A stretch of DNA of 64,000 nucleotides from contig CALURI010000001.1 in assembly GCA_944323135.1 (NCBI GenBank), positions 112,256-176,255 of the forward strand, in the 5' to 3' direction. Positions 1 through 9,442 of the stretch are shown piece by piece. The stretch is from Candidatus Gastranaerophilales bacterium. Lineage in GTDB: Bacteria > Cyanobacteriota > Vampirovibrionia > Gastranaerophilales > Gastranaerophilaceae. The first letter of the stretch is position 1; each line of letters opens with the position of its first letter. Both the position numbers and the translations under genes were made by a program. The notes beneath the pieces were generated by a model. That model had not been told where the DNA came from, did not search any database, and worked only from the letters and a program-made list of their open reading frames with translations.

Positions 1-594
1 ATTATCATTAAGCGGTTGAGTTATCATAATCCCTTCCCCGCCGATTACTTCCGCTTTATTGCCTTCAATATATAGATAAACAGGTTTGTTAGTATTTCTT
101 TTTGCAGTTTTTATAAGCTGGTACAATCTTTTATAAAGACTATCTGTCCCTCCGCCGTTTTCAAAAGCAGAGTTCAAATTGATAATTACTTTATCGGAAG
201 TTTCATTAATAGATATAATATGGGTTTCTGCTGGAATTTCAGAATATACACCTTTTGATTTTTCATAAGGGGTAGGTCCGTTAATCAAAGCTTGAATTGC
301 AAATTTAATCTTTGAACCGTCAATACTTTTATCATATTCACGATTTACAGCTCTATATATCTCTTCATTATTTGCATTTTGCCCGATAAAAAATACATTT
401 ACATATACTTTTTCTTCAGTTTTTGGCTTTGGAGTTACTATTTCATCAGGAGGAATTTGAGGTTCTTCAATAGGTGTAAGAGGGCCTGAAACATTTTCGT
501 CATTGTGATAAAGCATTCTCAAGCCGAAAACACAACAAATAACAACCATTAATACAGCAGTTACACCTAAAAATACTCTTTCGTTTTTACGCAT
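1..594 (-). CDS. GerMN-domain protein (partial, C-terminus beyond window)
   Basis: The frame opens with ATG at 594 and has no stop before the window edge, so the C-terminus is missing. The protein starts MRKNERVFLG, then a single hydrophobic segment (about residues 7-22), a Pro/Glu-rich linker, and a GerMN-like region with signatures INGPTPYEKSKGVYSEIP and SAFENGGGTDSLYKRLYQL. GerMN domains occur in cell-envelope proteins, including spore-germination GerM and non-sporulating bacteria, and are thought to bind cell-wall or other envelope ligands. It begins 2 nt after the stop of the LmeA-like gene, so it is probably the last visible gene of the rbfA-truB operon. Membrane anchoring is inferred from the N-terminal helix; the ligand is unknown. 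Confidence 0.75.
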   Translation of the reverse strand, partial: MRKNERVFLGVTAVLMVVICCVFGLRMLYHNDENVSGPLTPIEEPQIPPDEIVTPKPKTEEKVYVNVFFIGQNANNEEIYRAVNREYDKSIDGSKIKFAIQALINGPTPYEKSKGVYSEIPAETHIISINETSDKVIINLNSAFENGGGTDSLYKRLYQLIKTAKRNTNKPVYLYIEGNKAEVIGGEGIMITQPLNDN

Positions 595-596
595 GA

Positions 597-1457
597 CTAT
601 TCCTCATCTTTTAAAACAGTAATTCTTCCGTCTATTAATATCTTACCGTCTGTAATATTTACATTTTTTACACTAAAATTTGCATCTTTATTTTCTAATA
701 TTTTAGCAGAAAAATCAAGCGGGTTGATATAATTTAACAGCCTTGAAAATGTATCAATATCAGTTGTAGAATTGTTTCCTTCATAAGTTGTATTATTAAG
801 AACAATTCTACCGTTCTCAACTTTTAAATTGGCACTTAAAACAACTTTTTTAGATTGACGTACAAAAGGTAGAGCATATTTCACAATATAATACATTTTA
901 CCGTTTTGCAATTTTACACTTGTTGAAGTAATTTTAAACAAATGACAAACCCCGCCGATAGTATTAAAATCATTTATAAAACGTTTATAATCCGGAGAAT
1001 TCATTGTGTTATTCAAATCTTCTTCAGTTATAATACTTGAAAAAGTTAAAGGTATATTTTCTTTTACTATATATTTATTATTCTGAGCAGGTGCAATGTA
1101 ATTGAAATCACACAAAGTTTTTGCATCAAAATATGAAACATAAATTCCGTCAACATCAACATTTTTTGCGGTAACCTCAAATGACTTGAATTTTCCGGCT
1201 TTCAAATCACGAGTACTATAAGAATTAACTTTCACGTTAATATCACCTGACTGAATATTTTGATTAATGGATTTTTTTATAATACTTTCTGCAATTTTTT
1301 CCGCTAAAAAATTCTGTCCTGTTGCAGCGCTCACAAATCTTGAAAAACCTGATGTCAAATCATAAGGAGCAGGACAACTTAAAGTTTGGCAATTTTGAGC
1401 GAAACTTACTTGTCCAAAAGCTAATAAAACTAATATTAATAATATCTTTTTCATCAT
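597..1457 (-). CDS. Exported LmeA-like (DUF2993) lipid-binding protein
   Basis: A 286-residue protein with a clear Sec signal peptide (MMKKILLILVLLAFGQVSFA, cleavage after SFA) and then a DUF2993/LmeA-like body: amphipathic KIAESIIKKSINQNI, followed by beta-rich segments such as GKFKSFEVTAKNVDVDGI. DUF2993 proteins are common in cyanobacteria and actinobacteria and are thought to bind phospholipids in the envelope. The start ATG overlaps the truB stop (ATGA), implying translational coupling, and the GerMN gene follows 2 nt later. Two ATG codons are adjacent; either could be used. Family assignment is by pattern and is moderately sure. Confidence 0.6.
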   Translation of the reverse strand: MMKKILLILVLLAFGQVSFAQNCQTLSCPAPYDLTSGFSRFVSAATGQNFLAEKIAESIIKKSINQNIQSGDINVKVNSYSTRDLKAGKFKSFEVTAKNVDVDGIYVSYFDAKTLCDFNYIAPAQNNKYIVKENIPLTFSSIITEEDLNNTMNSPDYKRFINDFNTIGGVCHLFKITSTSVKLQNGKMYYIVKYALPFVRQSKKVVLSANLKVENGRIVLNNTTYEGNNSTTDIDTFSRLLNYINPLDFSAKILENKDANFSVKNVNITDGKILIDGRITVLKDEE

Positions 1458-2350
1458 AAAAACACTTTCTTCAATTTAATTTTATCATTATCTTTAATAC
1501 CAACTGCACAAATTTCATCTTGATTATAAATCAAAATAACATAGTCGGATTCATTAATTTTCTTATTATTCCATAAATCTTTACAATTTTCGTTCAGTTC
1601 AAAGTCTTTTGTACAAAGCGGCATACCGTTTCTAACTTTTTCCAAACCGGGTTCCAAAACTTTTATTACAGGCAAATCCAGTATATAAAGAGGATTAATA
1701 AGATTCTTTTCGACTGAAACCTTATCTAATTCAACACTATTTTCAACTCTGAATTTTCCCGCCTGAGTTCTGACAAGTTTTATTAAATAACCACCGCACT
1801 CTAATAATTCGCCCATATCATGTGCAATGGATCTTATATAAGTTCCCTTTGAACATTTTACTAAAATTTCCGCCTGCTGCAATTCCTCATTAAACGACTT
1901 TAATTCTATATATTCAATAGTAACTTTTCTTGGAGTAATTTCAACTTCTTCACCTTTTCTTGCATACTCATAAAGTTTTTTACCCTTTACTTTTATCGCA
2001 GAATAAATCGGCGGAAGTTGAGAAATTTCACCTTTAAAATTTTCTAAAACTTTTTCAATATCGCAAGCTGAAATCTTTTTCCCTGATGTAAAAACGGTTT
2101 CCCCATCTTTATCATAAGTATTAGTATCTGCGCCAAATTGTACTGTTGCAATATACTCCTTATCATCTGCTAAAAATTCTATAAGTCTTGTCGCTTTTCC
2201 GATACAAACAGGCAAAACACCTTGAGCAAAAGGATCTAAAGTCCCTGTGTGTCCGATTTGTTTTACTCCTGTAAGTTTTCTCAATCGTGCAACAACATCA
2301 TGAGAAGTTAAACCTATTGGTTTATAGATATTTAAAAAGCCAAAATACAC
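1454..2350 (-). CDS. truB: tRNA pseudouridine(55) synthase TruB
   Basis: Converts U55 of the tRNA T-loop to pseudouridine in the cytoplasm. The catalytic motif GHTGTLDPFAQGVLP near residue 35 contains the nucleophilic Asp, preceded by the typical N-terminus FLNIYKPIGLTSHDVVARLR. KLPPIYSAIKVKGKKLYEYAR-type and GTYIRSIAHDMGE motifs follow. The 298-residue length suits the family, with a short C-terminal extension. The start is GTG at 2350, overlapping the rbfA stop by one base (TAGTG), which indicates coupling. The rbfA-truB order is the conserved bacterial arrangement. Confidence 0.95.
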   Translation of the reverse strand: MYFGFLNIYKPIGLTSHDVVARLRKLTGVKQIGHTGTLDPFAQGVLPVCIGKATRLIEFLADDKEYIATVQFGADTNTYDKDGETVFTSGKKISACDIEKVLENFKGEISQLPPIYSAIKVKGKKLYEYARKGEEVEITPRKVTIEYIELKSFNEELQQAEILVKCSKGTYIRSIAHDMGELLECGGYLIKLVRTQAGKFRVENSVELDKVSVEKNLINPLYILDLPVIKVLEPGLEKVRNGMPLCTKDFELNENCKDLWNNKKINESDYVILIYNQDEICAVGIKDNDKIKLKKVFL

Positions 2351-2694
2351 TAGATTTCTCCGCGTGAAATTTTATCGATAATTTCACTAACCTTTGAGCC
2401 TTTTTCCAAAGAATCAGTGTAAACGAATTTCAACTCAGGAGTCAAACGTAAACGGATACGTTTGCCAACTTCATATCTTATTTTTGGGGTACTTTTTTCT
2501 ATAATTTCTTTTGTCTTTTCAACCTGTTCATCTGAACCGAGAACACTATATATTACTTTTGCAAAAGAATTATCATGAGAAACTTCTACATCTAAAACAG
2601 ACACAACACCTGCTAAACCTCTAATTTCTTTTCGCAAAATTTCAGAGATATCTCTCATTAATTCTTTTCTTACACGTTCATTTCTTAGAGTCAT
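2350..2694 (-). CDS. rbfA: 30S ribosome-binding factor RbfA
   Basis: A small (114 aa) late-stage 30S maturation factor that binds the 5' helix of 16S rRNA. The sequence starts RNERVRKELMRDISEILRKE and shows the KH-like fold pattern, with VSVLDVEVSHDNSFAKVIYSVLG and RIRLRLTPELKFVYTDSLEKG. It has a good ribosome-binding site (AAGGAG just upstream of the ATG). It is the first gene of the rbfA-truB-LmeA-like-GerMN unit. The usual upstream partner infB lies on the same strand, but a prepilin gene on the opposite strand has come between them. Confidence 0.95.
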   Translation of the reverse strand: MTLRNERVRKELMRDISEILRKEIRGLAGVVSVLDVEVSHDNSFAKVIYSVLGSDEQVEKTKEIIEKSTPKIRYEVGKRIRLRLTPELKFVYTDSLEKGSKVSEIIDKISRGEI

Positions 2695-2772
2695 AATTAT
2701 CTCCTTAGTAAAAAAATTATAACATGAAATATTAAAAAATTAATAAACAAAACGACTATTTATTTTTATACC

Positions 2773-2801
2773 TTGACAAAAATCAAAAAATCGTAAATAA
2801 T
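2773..2801 (+). promoter_or_regulatory. Sigma-70-type promoter of prepilin P1
   Basis: TTGACA at 2773-2778, a 17-nt spacer, then AATAAT at 2796-2801. It is followed by a strong Shine-Dalgarno (AAGGAGG, 2814-2820) and the ATG at 2826. This places the translation start upstream of the C-tract rather than at the internal ATG at 3014. Confidence 0.6.
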
Positions 2802-2825
2802 AAGAGAAAAAAGAAGGAGGCTGGA

Positions 2826-3625
2826 ATGTTCTATTTAAAAGCGTTAAGGGTTGCCCCCCCCCCGCAAAGGTCGCTTATATCAAGGGAAATAATGGGTTTA
2901 ATTTAACAAAATCTTTTGCAGATAAAATTTTATCGGATAACTATTCTTGTGCTTTTACCCTCGCTGAAGTTTTAATTACTTTAGGAATTATTGGTGTGGT
3001 TGCAGCACTTACAATGCCGGCTCTTATTAGTCATCACAAAAAAATGGAGACTTCTGCAAGATTAAAAAAATTTTATTCATCTATGGAACAGGCAATAAAA
3101 CTTAGCGAAATCGATAACTGGAATTCGGAAGAATGGACAAAAGCTTCAACGCAAAAAGATGAAAACGGGAACGTTGATTATGAAGCTAACGGAAAAATAT
3201 CAAAAGAATTTTTTATGACATATTTAGCTCCATATTTTAAATACACTAAAATCGTTGACGGGATTAATAATGTAGATGAAGACGGGAATAATACAGGCAG
3301 CGGAACTCAAACCACCGTTTATCTCGCAGACGGTTCAACATTCAGTTTCAATAACGGTAGCTGCATAGACATCATTTTTGATTCAAATGGAAACAGCAAG
3401 CCAAATATTCAGGGAAAAGACAAATTTGTATTCTATATGTGTTTTACAAATTCATCTAAAAAAAACGTATGTGGAAACAGTAATAAAACTTTTTGCACAA
3501 GAAGACAAGCTTACAATAGTAGAACTGAAATCGTTGAGGCCTGTAAAACGCATACATATTATTGTTCAGCACTTTTAGAATATGATAACTGGGAATTTAA
3601 GTCAGATTACCCGCACAGGTTATAA
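2826..3625 (+). CDS. Prepilin-like protein P1, interrupted by a C10 tract
   Basis: A type IV pilin/pseudopilin-like protein. From the ATG at 2826, which has a strong AAGGAGG site, the frame reads MFYLKALRVAPPP and, with ten C residues, stops after about 25 codons. With one more C it runs through KVAYIKGNNG into CAFTLAEVLITLGIIGVV and on to the stop, giving a 266-residue protein. The prepilin-peptidase site would be Ala-Phe, with Glu at +5. The body carries DSNGNSKPNIQGKDKF and a Cys-rich tail (six Cys in the last 70 residues) ending [11 protein letters not shown]. The last 6 bp overlap the convergent infB stop. It lies between infB and rbfA, genes normally adjacent. Without the extra base only a distal fragment would be translated. 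High confidence for the pilin family, moderate for the joined frame. Confidence 0.7.
2854..2863 (+). repeat. C10 homopolymer in prepilin P1
   Basis: Ten consecutive C on the coding strand, encoding Ala-Pro-Pro-Pro. One extra C (11) joins the ATG at 2826 with the pilin frame; ten gives a stop. This is the only tract of the set with C rather than G in the coding sense. Confidence 0.9.
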
Positions 3626-6112
3626 GCTTGATCTTTCAACTTCTTCTTTAGTTGAAACTTCAATTATATCACCAATTTCAATGTCATTCCATTTAGCAAA
3701 TGATATACCGCACTCAAATCCTTGTGCAACCTCTTTAACGTCATCTTTGAAACGTTTCAACTGATCAATAGCACCGCGGAATATTTCTTTGCCATCTCTA
3801 TAGATAACAGCATCTTTACTTCTTACAATCTTACCTTCTGTTACATAGCAGCCGGCAATTCTTGTTGTCTTACCGATTGTAAATACCTGACGAACTTCAG
3901 CTTTACCAAGTTCAACTTCTTTAATTTCAGGTTCAAGAAGTGAAAGCATTGTCTTTTCAATATCTTCCAAAATCTGATAAATAATATCATATTTCTTGAT
4001 TGTTACACCTTCTTTTTCAGCAGCAGCAAGAGCATTTGCATCTTCTTTTACGGTAAATCCTAAAATTAATGCATTTGATGCAGATGCAAGCATAACATCA
4101 GCTTCTGAAATATCACCAACACCTACGTGAATAATCTTTGTCTTAATTTCATTGGATTCAAGCTGAGCAATTGCCTGAGATACAGCTTCTGCAGAACCGT
4201 TTGTATTAGCCTTAATAATAAGATTTAATTGAGGAATATCATCTTCTCCTGCAGCAGCTTCACGGCGGACATGAGCCGGTAACATATTTTCTAAACGTTT
4301 ATTACGTTCTTTTTCTTTTCTCTGTTCTACAATAGATTTCATTTCTTTTTCATTTTGAACAACTTCAAAATAATCACCTGCTTGAGGAACTTCTGTCAAT
4401 CCTAAAATCTCAACTGGTGTAGAAGGTTCCGCCTTTTGAATTCTTTCGCCTGAATCTGATAATAATGCCCTTACACGCCCGCAAGCAGTACCAACAACAA
4501 TACAATTACCGACACGCAATGTACCGTTTTGAACTAATAATGTTGCAACAGGGCCTTTACCTTTATCAAGATTTGCCTCAATTACAACACCTGAAGCTTC
4601 TGCTTTCGGATTAGCCTTCAAATCTTGAATATCAGCAACAAGAAGAATATATTCCAAAAGTTCATCAATACCTGTTCCTTGTAATGCTGAAACTTTTACA
4701 ACAATTGTCTCGCCGCCCCATTCTTCAGGCACTAAACCGTGTTCCGTCAACTGTTGTAATACTCTATCCGGATTTGCATCAGGTTTATCAATTTTGTTAA
4801 CAGCAACAATAATCGGAACATCTGCAGCTTTTGCGTGGTTAATAGCTTCAATTGTCTGAGGCATTATACCGTCATCAGCGGCAACTACCAAAATCGCGAT
4901 ATCAGTAGCTTTAGCACCGCGTGCTCTCATTTCCGTAAATGCTTCGTGACCGGGAGTATCAACAAATACAATCTTTTTCTCTTTATTATTATCAAGATAA
5001 ACAGTATATGCACCAATTGACTGAGTTATACCGCCAACTTCAGTTGCAACAATTTTATGTTTTGAAGCTCTTATACTGTCTAATAAAGTCGTTTTACCAT
5101 GGTCAACGTGTCCCATAATACTAACAACAGGTGCACGTTTTTTTAATAATTTCTTGTCGACTTCTGTTAACTTTTTAACTTTTTCTTCTTTTTCAAGTTC
5201 TTCTTCCATATAAGCATCTAAATCTTCATCAAGAACTTCCAAATTATACTCTGCGCATACTTTTTTAATAACATCAATATCTATAAGCTGATTAACAGTA
5301 GCCATAATTCCGTTAAGCATTAAAAATTTAACAATTTCTGCAGGAGTTTTCTGTATTTTTTCAGAAAGCTCACTAATTGTCATTGCTCTGTTTACAACAA
5401 TTTGTGTTACTTGTTCTGTCTCTTCTTCTTTATGAGTACGTTTTTTATGCTTTTGAGCAGCTGCCTTTTCTAATGAAATTCTTTCCTGCTCTTCTTTTTT
5501 AGAATTAAAATCTTTTCCTTTTTTCTTTCCGTCAGTACGTCTGCGTCCTGAACCTTTGTTTTCATATATATCTTGAGAAATAATTGTTCTTTGAATTGGT
5601 TTTCTCTCACCTGATGGTTTTTCAAAAGGTTTTTTACTTGCTCCTTCTTTTTTAGGAGGGAAAGTTTTTTCTCCTTTTGCAGGTCTTTCAGAACGAGGCG
5701 GGAATTTTTTTGTTTCAAAGGACGGTTTTTCGACTTTTTCCGATGCAGGTTTTTGCGGAGCACGTCTAACTATTTCCAAACGATTCTGCGTTTTTGGTTT
5801 AACGACTTCTACACGAGGAATAGTAACCTTTTTCTCTTCAGGTTTTGGAGTTTCTTCTGCTTTTAACTCAGGTTCTTTTGATACAACTTCGGGAGCTTTT
5901 GCTTTTTTGACAACAAAAGCTTTTGGTTTTTTAGCTTCTTTTACGCCGCCTGATGCAATAAATTCCTTTAATCTTCTAACCTGATCAACTGTAACGGTAC
6001 TTGAATGAGTCTTGCCGGTAATAGAAATTTGTGCAAATTTTTCTATGACTTCTTTACTTGTGAGTCCAAGTTCTTTTGCTAACTCATTTATTCTAATTGT
6101 CTCAAAACTCAT
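3620..6112 (-). CDS. infB: Translation initiation factor IF-2
   Basis: GTPase that delivers initiator fMet-tRNA to the 30S subunit. Residues 1-55 form the IF2-N domain ([17 protein letters not shown]), followed by a long Lys/Glu/Pro-rich linker (to about 230) and a second IF2-N repeat ([20 protein letters not shown]). The G domain has [23 protein letters not shown] and [10 protein letters not shown], and the C-terminal C1/C2 domains end [12 protein letters not shown]. The 830-residue length is typical. The start overlaps the end of the rnpM (ylxR) gene, giving a prfA-rnpM-infB unit. The stop overlaps the convergent prepilin P1 by 6 bp. Confidence 0.97.
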   Translation of the reverse strand: MSFETIRINELAKELGLTSKEVIEKFAQISITGKTHSSTVTVDQVRRLKEFIASGGVKEAKKPKAFVVKKAKAPEVVSKEPELKAEETPKPEEKKVTIPRVEVVKPKTQNRLEIVRRAPQKPASEKVEKPSFETKKFPPRSERPAKGEKTFPPKKEGASKKPFEKPSGERKPIQRTIISQDIYENKGSGRRRTDGKKKGKDFNSKKEEQERISLEKAAAQKHKKRTHKEEETEQVTQIVVNRAMTISELSEKIQKTPAEIVKFLMLNGIMATVNQLIDIDVIKKVCAEYNLEVLDEDLDAYMEEELEKEEKVKKLTEVDKKLLKKRAPVVSIMGHVDHGKTTLLDSIRASKHKIVATEVGGITQSIGAYTVYLDNNKEKKIVFVDTPGHEAFTEMRARGAKATDIAILVVAADDGIMPQTIEAINHAKAADVPIIVAVNKIDKPDANPDRVLQQLTEHGLVPEEWGGETIVVKVSALQGTGIDELLEYILLVADIQDLKANPKAEASGVVIEANLDKGKGPVATLLVQNGTLRVGNCIVVGTACGRVRALLSDSGERIQKAEPSTPVEILGLTEVPQAGDYFEVVQNEKEMKSIVEQRKEKERNKRLENMLPAHVRREAAAGEDDIPQLNLIIKANTNGSAEAVSQAIAQLESNEIKTKIIHVGVGDISEADVMLASASNALILGFTVKEDANALAAAEKEGVTIKKYDIIYQILEDIEKTMLSLLEPEIKEVELGKAEVRQVFTIGKTTRIAGCYVTEGKIVRSKDAVIYRDGKEIFRGAIDQLKRFKDDVKEVAQGFECGISFAKWNDIEIGDIIEVSTKEEVERSSL

Positions 6113-6347
6113 TTATTAATCTTCCTTTCAAATCTTCGGGTATTGAAGTTTTTAAAGCTTTTGCAATTTTATTTTTTTTAAAAGCGGCTTCTATACACGA
6201 ATTATTATAGCAGAGATATACAGATCTGCCAAATATTTTATTACTGTGGTTTATAACGACGTTACCGTGCAGGTTTTCCTTAGTAATTTTTATTAATTCA
6301 TCTCTGTTTGTTAATTTACCACAACCTACACATTTTCGTTCTGCCAC
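6102..6347 (-). CDS. rnpM: RnpM/YlxR (DUF448) RNA-binding protein
   Basis: An 81-residue YlxR-family protein. Its hallmark start is RKCVGCGKLTNRDELI, followed by GRSVYLCYNNSCIEAAFKKNKIAKAL. Family members bind RNA, and in Bacillus the protein modulates RNase P. It usually sits between nusA and infB. Here it starts where prfA ends (1-bp overlap) and overlaps infB by 11 bp, so the three are translationally coupled. nusA is absent from the expected upstream position. Confidence 0.88.
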   Translation of the reverse strand: MAERKCVGCGKLTNRDELIKITKENLHGNVVINHSNKIFGRSVYLCYNNSCIEAAFKKNKIAKALKTSIPEDLKGRLINEF

Positions 6348-7429
6348 TAATTTACCTCAGCTAATTTTTCCAATTTTAACTTTTGATCGTGTTCGGTCAA
6401 AAGATTTATCAATTCATCCAAATCACCATCTATAACAGTATTAACATTCAAGTTATGATTAATACGATGATCTGTTAATCGACCTTGAGGGAAATTATAT
6501 GTCCTGATTCTTTCGCTTCTATCGCCGGTTCCTACTTGAGAACGACGTAAATCAGTAATTTCCTTCATTTGTTTTTGAACTTCCATATCATAAAGTTTAG
6601 CTTTAAGAATTTGTAAAGCACGTTCTTTGTTTTGCAACTGCGAACGTTCTTCCGTACAGAATATCATAATCCCTGTAGGCTTGTGAAAGACTCTTGCAGC
6701 AGTTTCAACTTTATTAACATTTTGACCGCCGGCTCCGCCTGAACGTGCTGTTGTAATTTCAACATCATTCATATTAAGGTTTACTTCAACATCATCAACT
6801 TCAGGCATTACTGCGACTGTAGCGGTAGATGTATGCACTCTGCCTTGAGATTCCGTTGCTGGAACTCTTTGAACTCTATGTACTCCTGATTCGTATTTCA
6901 ACTTAGAATAAATACTATCGCCTTTCATTGAAATAATAATTTCGGAAACACCACCTGCTTCACATTCGGTCTTACTTAAAACTTGAGTCTGCCAGCCTTG
7001 TTTATCAGCATATCTCATATACATTCTTGCAAGGTCACCTGCAAAAATGTTTGCCTCATCACCGCCGGCTCCGCCTCTGATTTCAAGCATAATATCCTTA
7101 TCATCCATCGGATCTCGCGGCAATAATAAAACTTTCATTCGCTGTTCATATTCCGGAAGTTTAGCTTCATTATTTTCTATTTCGGCTTTAAGGAAACTTT
7201 TCATTTCCTCATCTTTTTCTTCATGAATCATTTGTTTGGCTTCTTCAATCGCATCAACAGCTTTTTTCCAAGCATAATAAAGTTCAACGGTTTCTTCCAT
7301 AGATTTTCTTTGTTTGGAAAGATCTCTGAATTTATTATAATCATGAATTACAGCAGGATCTGAAAGAGTTTCACCTAACTCATTATATTTTTTCTCAATT
7401 TGGAGAATTTTGTCTAACATATCTTTCAT
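6347..7429 (-). CDS. prfA: Peptide chain release factor 1
   Basis: Recognises UAA/UAG stop codons and triggers peptide release. The GGQ motif is in [20 protein letters not shown] (about residue 230), and [24 protein letters not shown] core sequence precedes it (here [20 protein letters not shown]). The 360-residue length is standard for RF1. The start is the first ATG after a short gap, followed 3 codons later by another Met. It leads the prfA-rnpM-infB unit. A strong hairpin at 7472-7509 separates it from the pilin-like gene upstream on the same strand. Confidence 0.95.
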   Translation of the reverse strand: MKDMLDKILQIEKKYNELGETLSDPAVIHDYNKFRDLSKQRKSMEETVELYYAWKKAVDAIEEAKQMIHEEKDEEMKSFLKAEIENNEAKLPEYEQRMKVLLLPRDPMDDKDIMLEIRGGAGGDEANIFAGDLARMYMRYADKQGWQTQVLSKTECEAGGVSEIIISMKGDSIYSKLKYESGVHRVQRVPATESQGRVHTSTATVAVMPEVDDVEVNLNMNDVEITTARSGGAGGQNVNKVETAARVFHKPTGIMIFCTEERSQLQNKERALQILKAKLYDMEVQKQMKEITDLRRSQVGTGDRSERIRTYNFPQGRLTDHRINHNLNVNTVIDGDLDELINLLTEHDQKLKLEKLAEVN

Positions 7430-7471
7430 ACCTTGATTATAACAGGAACAAAAATTTTTTCAAAGTTTAAT

Positions 7472-7509
7472 AAAAAAAAAGTGGAAAACTAGTTTTCCAC
7501 TTTTTTTTT
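7472..7509. terminator. Bidirectional rho-independent terminator
   Basis: A perfect 38-bp palindrome: a run of nine A, the core GTGGAAAACT/AGTTTTCCAC and a run of nine T. It lies between the 3' end of pilin-like gene P2 and the start of prfA, so it should stop P2 transcription before prfA. Confidence 0.85.
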
Positions 7510-7531
7510 ATTATTTGTGAAAATTACGCAT

Positions 7532-9306
7532 TTAAAAGAGAAATTTCGCAGGTTTTATATGTTTTAAATTACAAGAATAACCGTTTTCACCTGCGCAGGA
7601 CAATTCTATAGGCACTCCACTGCAATAAGGTGTAGCTGCTGATATATAACCGGTTGAGCAAGCTCCTTCTTTAAAAGATACACTCTTTTTCAACCAATAT
7701 CTGTTACGGGAACCGTTTGCTCCAATAGTTTCATGTTCCACACTCACCATTAAATGATTCCGACTGTCTCCGCCTGACAAACCGGGGTGAGAATTATCAT
7801 AAGCCGGTATAACTGTTCCAGACATAGTTATATAAAAAGGATAAACATCTTCCCATAAAACAGAATTACCTTTATCACCATCTATGTCAACATAAACAGT
7901 GTAACCATAGGAATTAATATTTGCCACACCGTTATAACCGCCTCCATCTGTATTACCGGACAGTTCTGCTATTTCGCGGGGATTTTGACGAACATTATAT
8001 AAACGCATACCGTTACGCAATATCAAATCAGGTTCTTTCCCGCTGAAATCTTCGGAATTTAAAGGAACTGCATCACCGGAACATTCAATACTGCCGCCTT
8101 TTGTATTTACATACCCGGCAAACATTTTACAAAAGTTTTCGCCGTTCCGAGGTAATGTACGCGGTTCAACTACACATTTACAATCGTACTCTTCATAATT
8201 CCAGCTATATCCTGCGTTGCATGCCGGCGGCCAATGTGAAGGCTTTACACTGTAATCGCAAACACCAGGTGTTGGATCATAACCTTCATATCCGTGAGAA
8301 CAATAGTCACGTTGTTGGGTATAAGTATCGGGGACATCACAATTTACTACAACGTCAGATCCTGAAGGCTCATCATCACCAGGTTCAGGATCCGGCTTTG
8401 GTTCGTTACGTACTAAAATCCCTAAAATTGATTTAGATTCAGTACCATCGTAACGATATGTACAAGAATTATAATCATAATGAGGCTCTGAATAATAACC
8501 ACAACTCATACTATCTTCTACTCCATGATAAAAGTCTCCGTCATTACAAGGGTAAATACATCCTTCAGCAGTACTTAATCCGGGGTATGCATAAGTTCCA
8601 TAATACCCGCCATATTTCCCAGGACATTTATATGGAGTAGCTTTCCCAATTTCAAGTAAGTTTGCATTATAGGCACCATAAAAAAGATCAGAAACAACAT
8701 GATTAGGGCATGCTGCTGAAGCTTCGTCTAAAGTTCTCGGGACAACACCATAAACAACCTCGTTACAAGGGGGACTATCATCACCAACATAAATAATCCC
8801 GTCAACCTCATTTGAAGTAATTGTACGTCCTTCCCCCGGTATGGTCATAATCTCTTTACCGCAAGCATAATACCCCATTGTAGGAGGAGTATCTACAACA
8901 AAATATGCTTGCGCACTTGATTTAAACAGATTAAGCACACCCGAAAAAATATTATTAGCCAGCTTATAGTTTTCTAAAATACTATATGTTTGGATATACA
9001 TTTCATCATTTGACTTAAACTCAGAATACATATTACGTGAGACATTACGAAGCACAGAATAAGCTGAATAATATGTATAAGTTATAATATTATCCAGTTT
9101 TGCCTTTGTAACACGTATACTAACAGAAACTATAACCGCTACAACAAGTAAAACTATTACAATCTCAGCTAATGTATAAGCCCCGAAAGTTTTTTTAGGA
9201 GCTAGGAAAGCGCCCCCCCCCCAACTTTACAATTATTAACACTTGGGACAAAATTTACTGGGAATTTTCTAAATGCAGACATATTAATTACTTCTATCTC
9301 CTTCAT
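7532..9306 (-). CDS. Large Cys-rich pilin-like protein P2, interrupted by a G10 tract
   Basis: With one extra G in the tract this reads as a 591-residue protein from the ATG at 9306 (GGAG six bases upstream). A leader ends in a Gly run and AFLAPKKTFGA, then YTLAEIVIVLLVVAVIVSVS, a class III-type signal with Ala before Tyr and Glu at +5. Ten G as given gives a TAG at 9202-9204; the pilin frame is then open to the stop. The ectodomain is unusually large and Cys-rich, with many Tyr/Gly/Asn, a PDPEPGDDEP low-complexity linker, and VYVDIDGDKGNSVLWEDVYPF resembling the family DxNGxK motif. It is bounded by its own promoter and terminator, so it is monocistronic. Function unknown; possibly a surface-exposed minor pilin or adhesin. 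Confidence 0.65.
9213..9222 (-). repeat. G10 homopolymer in pilin-like gene P2
   Basis: Ten C on the plus strand (G in the coding sense), immediately followed in the sense direction by CGCTTTCCTAGCTCCT. Eleven G would encode Gly-Gly-Gly-Gly-Ala-Phe-Leu-Ala-Pro and join the frames; ten leads to TAG. Confidence 0.9.
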
Positions 9307-9337
9307 AAATCGCTCCATAAAATTCTTACATATATTT

Positions 9338-9366
9338 ATATTAACATATACCAAAACAATTTTCAA
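9338..9366 (-). promoter_or_regulatory. Promoter of pilin-like gene P2
   Basis: On the minus strand TTGAAA (9366-9361), a 17-nt spacer, then TAATAT (9343-9338), 32 nt before the ATG at 9306. It is back to back with the promoter of the TerC-related gene. Confidence 0.5.
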
Positions 9367-9386
9367 GTAGACAAATTGAAAAATGC

Positions 9387-9414
9387 TTGAATATCAATAA
9401 TTTTTCGGTATAAT
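9387..9414 (+). promoter_or_regulatory. Promoter of DUF475/TerC-related gene
   Basis: TTGAAT (9387-9392), a 16-nt spacer, then TATAAT (9409-9414), followed by AAGGAG and the ATG at 9443. Confidence 0.6.
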
Positions 9415-9442
9415 TAATAAGAGCAAAAGGAGAAAATTCAAA

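Noticed and set aside
5470..5763. Lys/Glu-rich 97-codon frame within infB
   Set aside because: A by-product of the low-complexity linker of IF-2 read in another frame.
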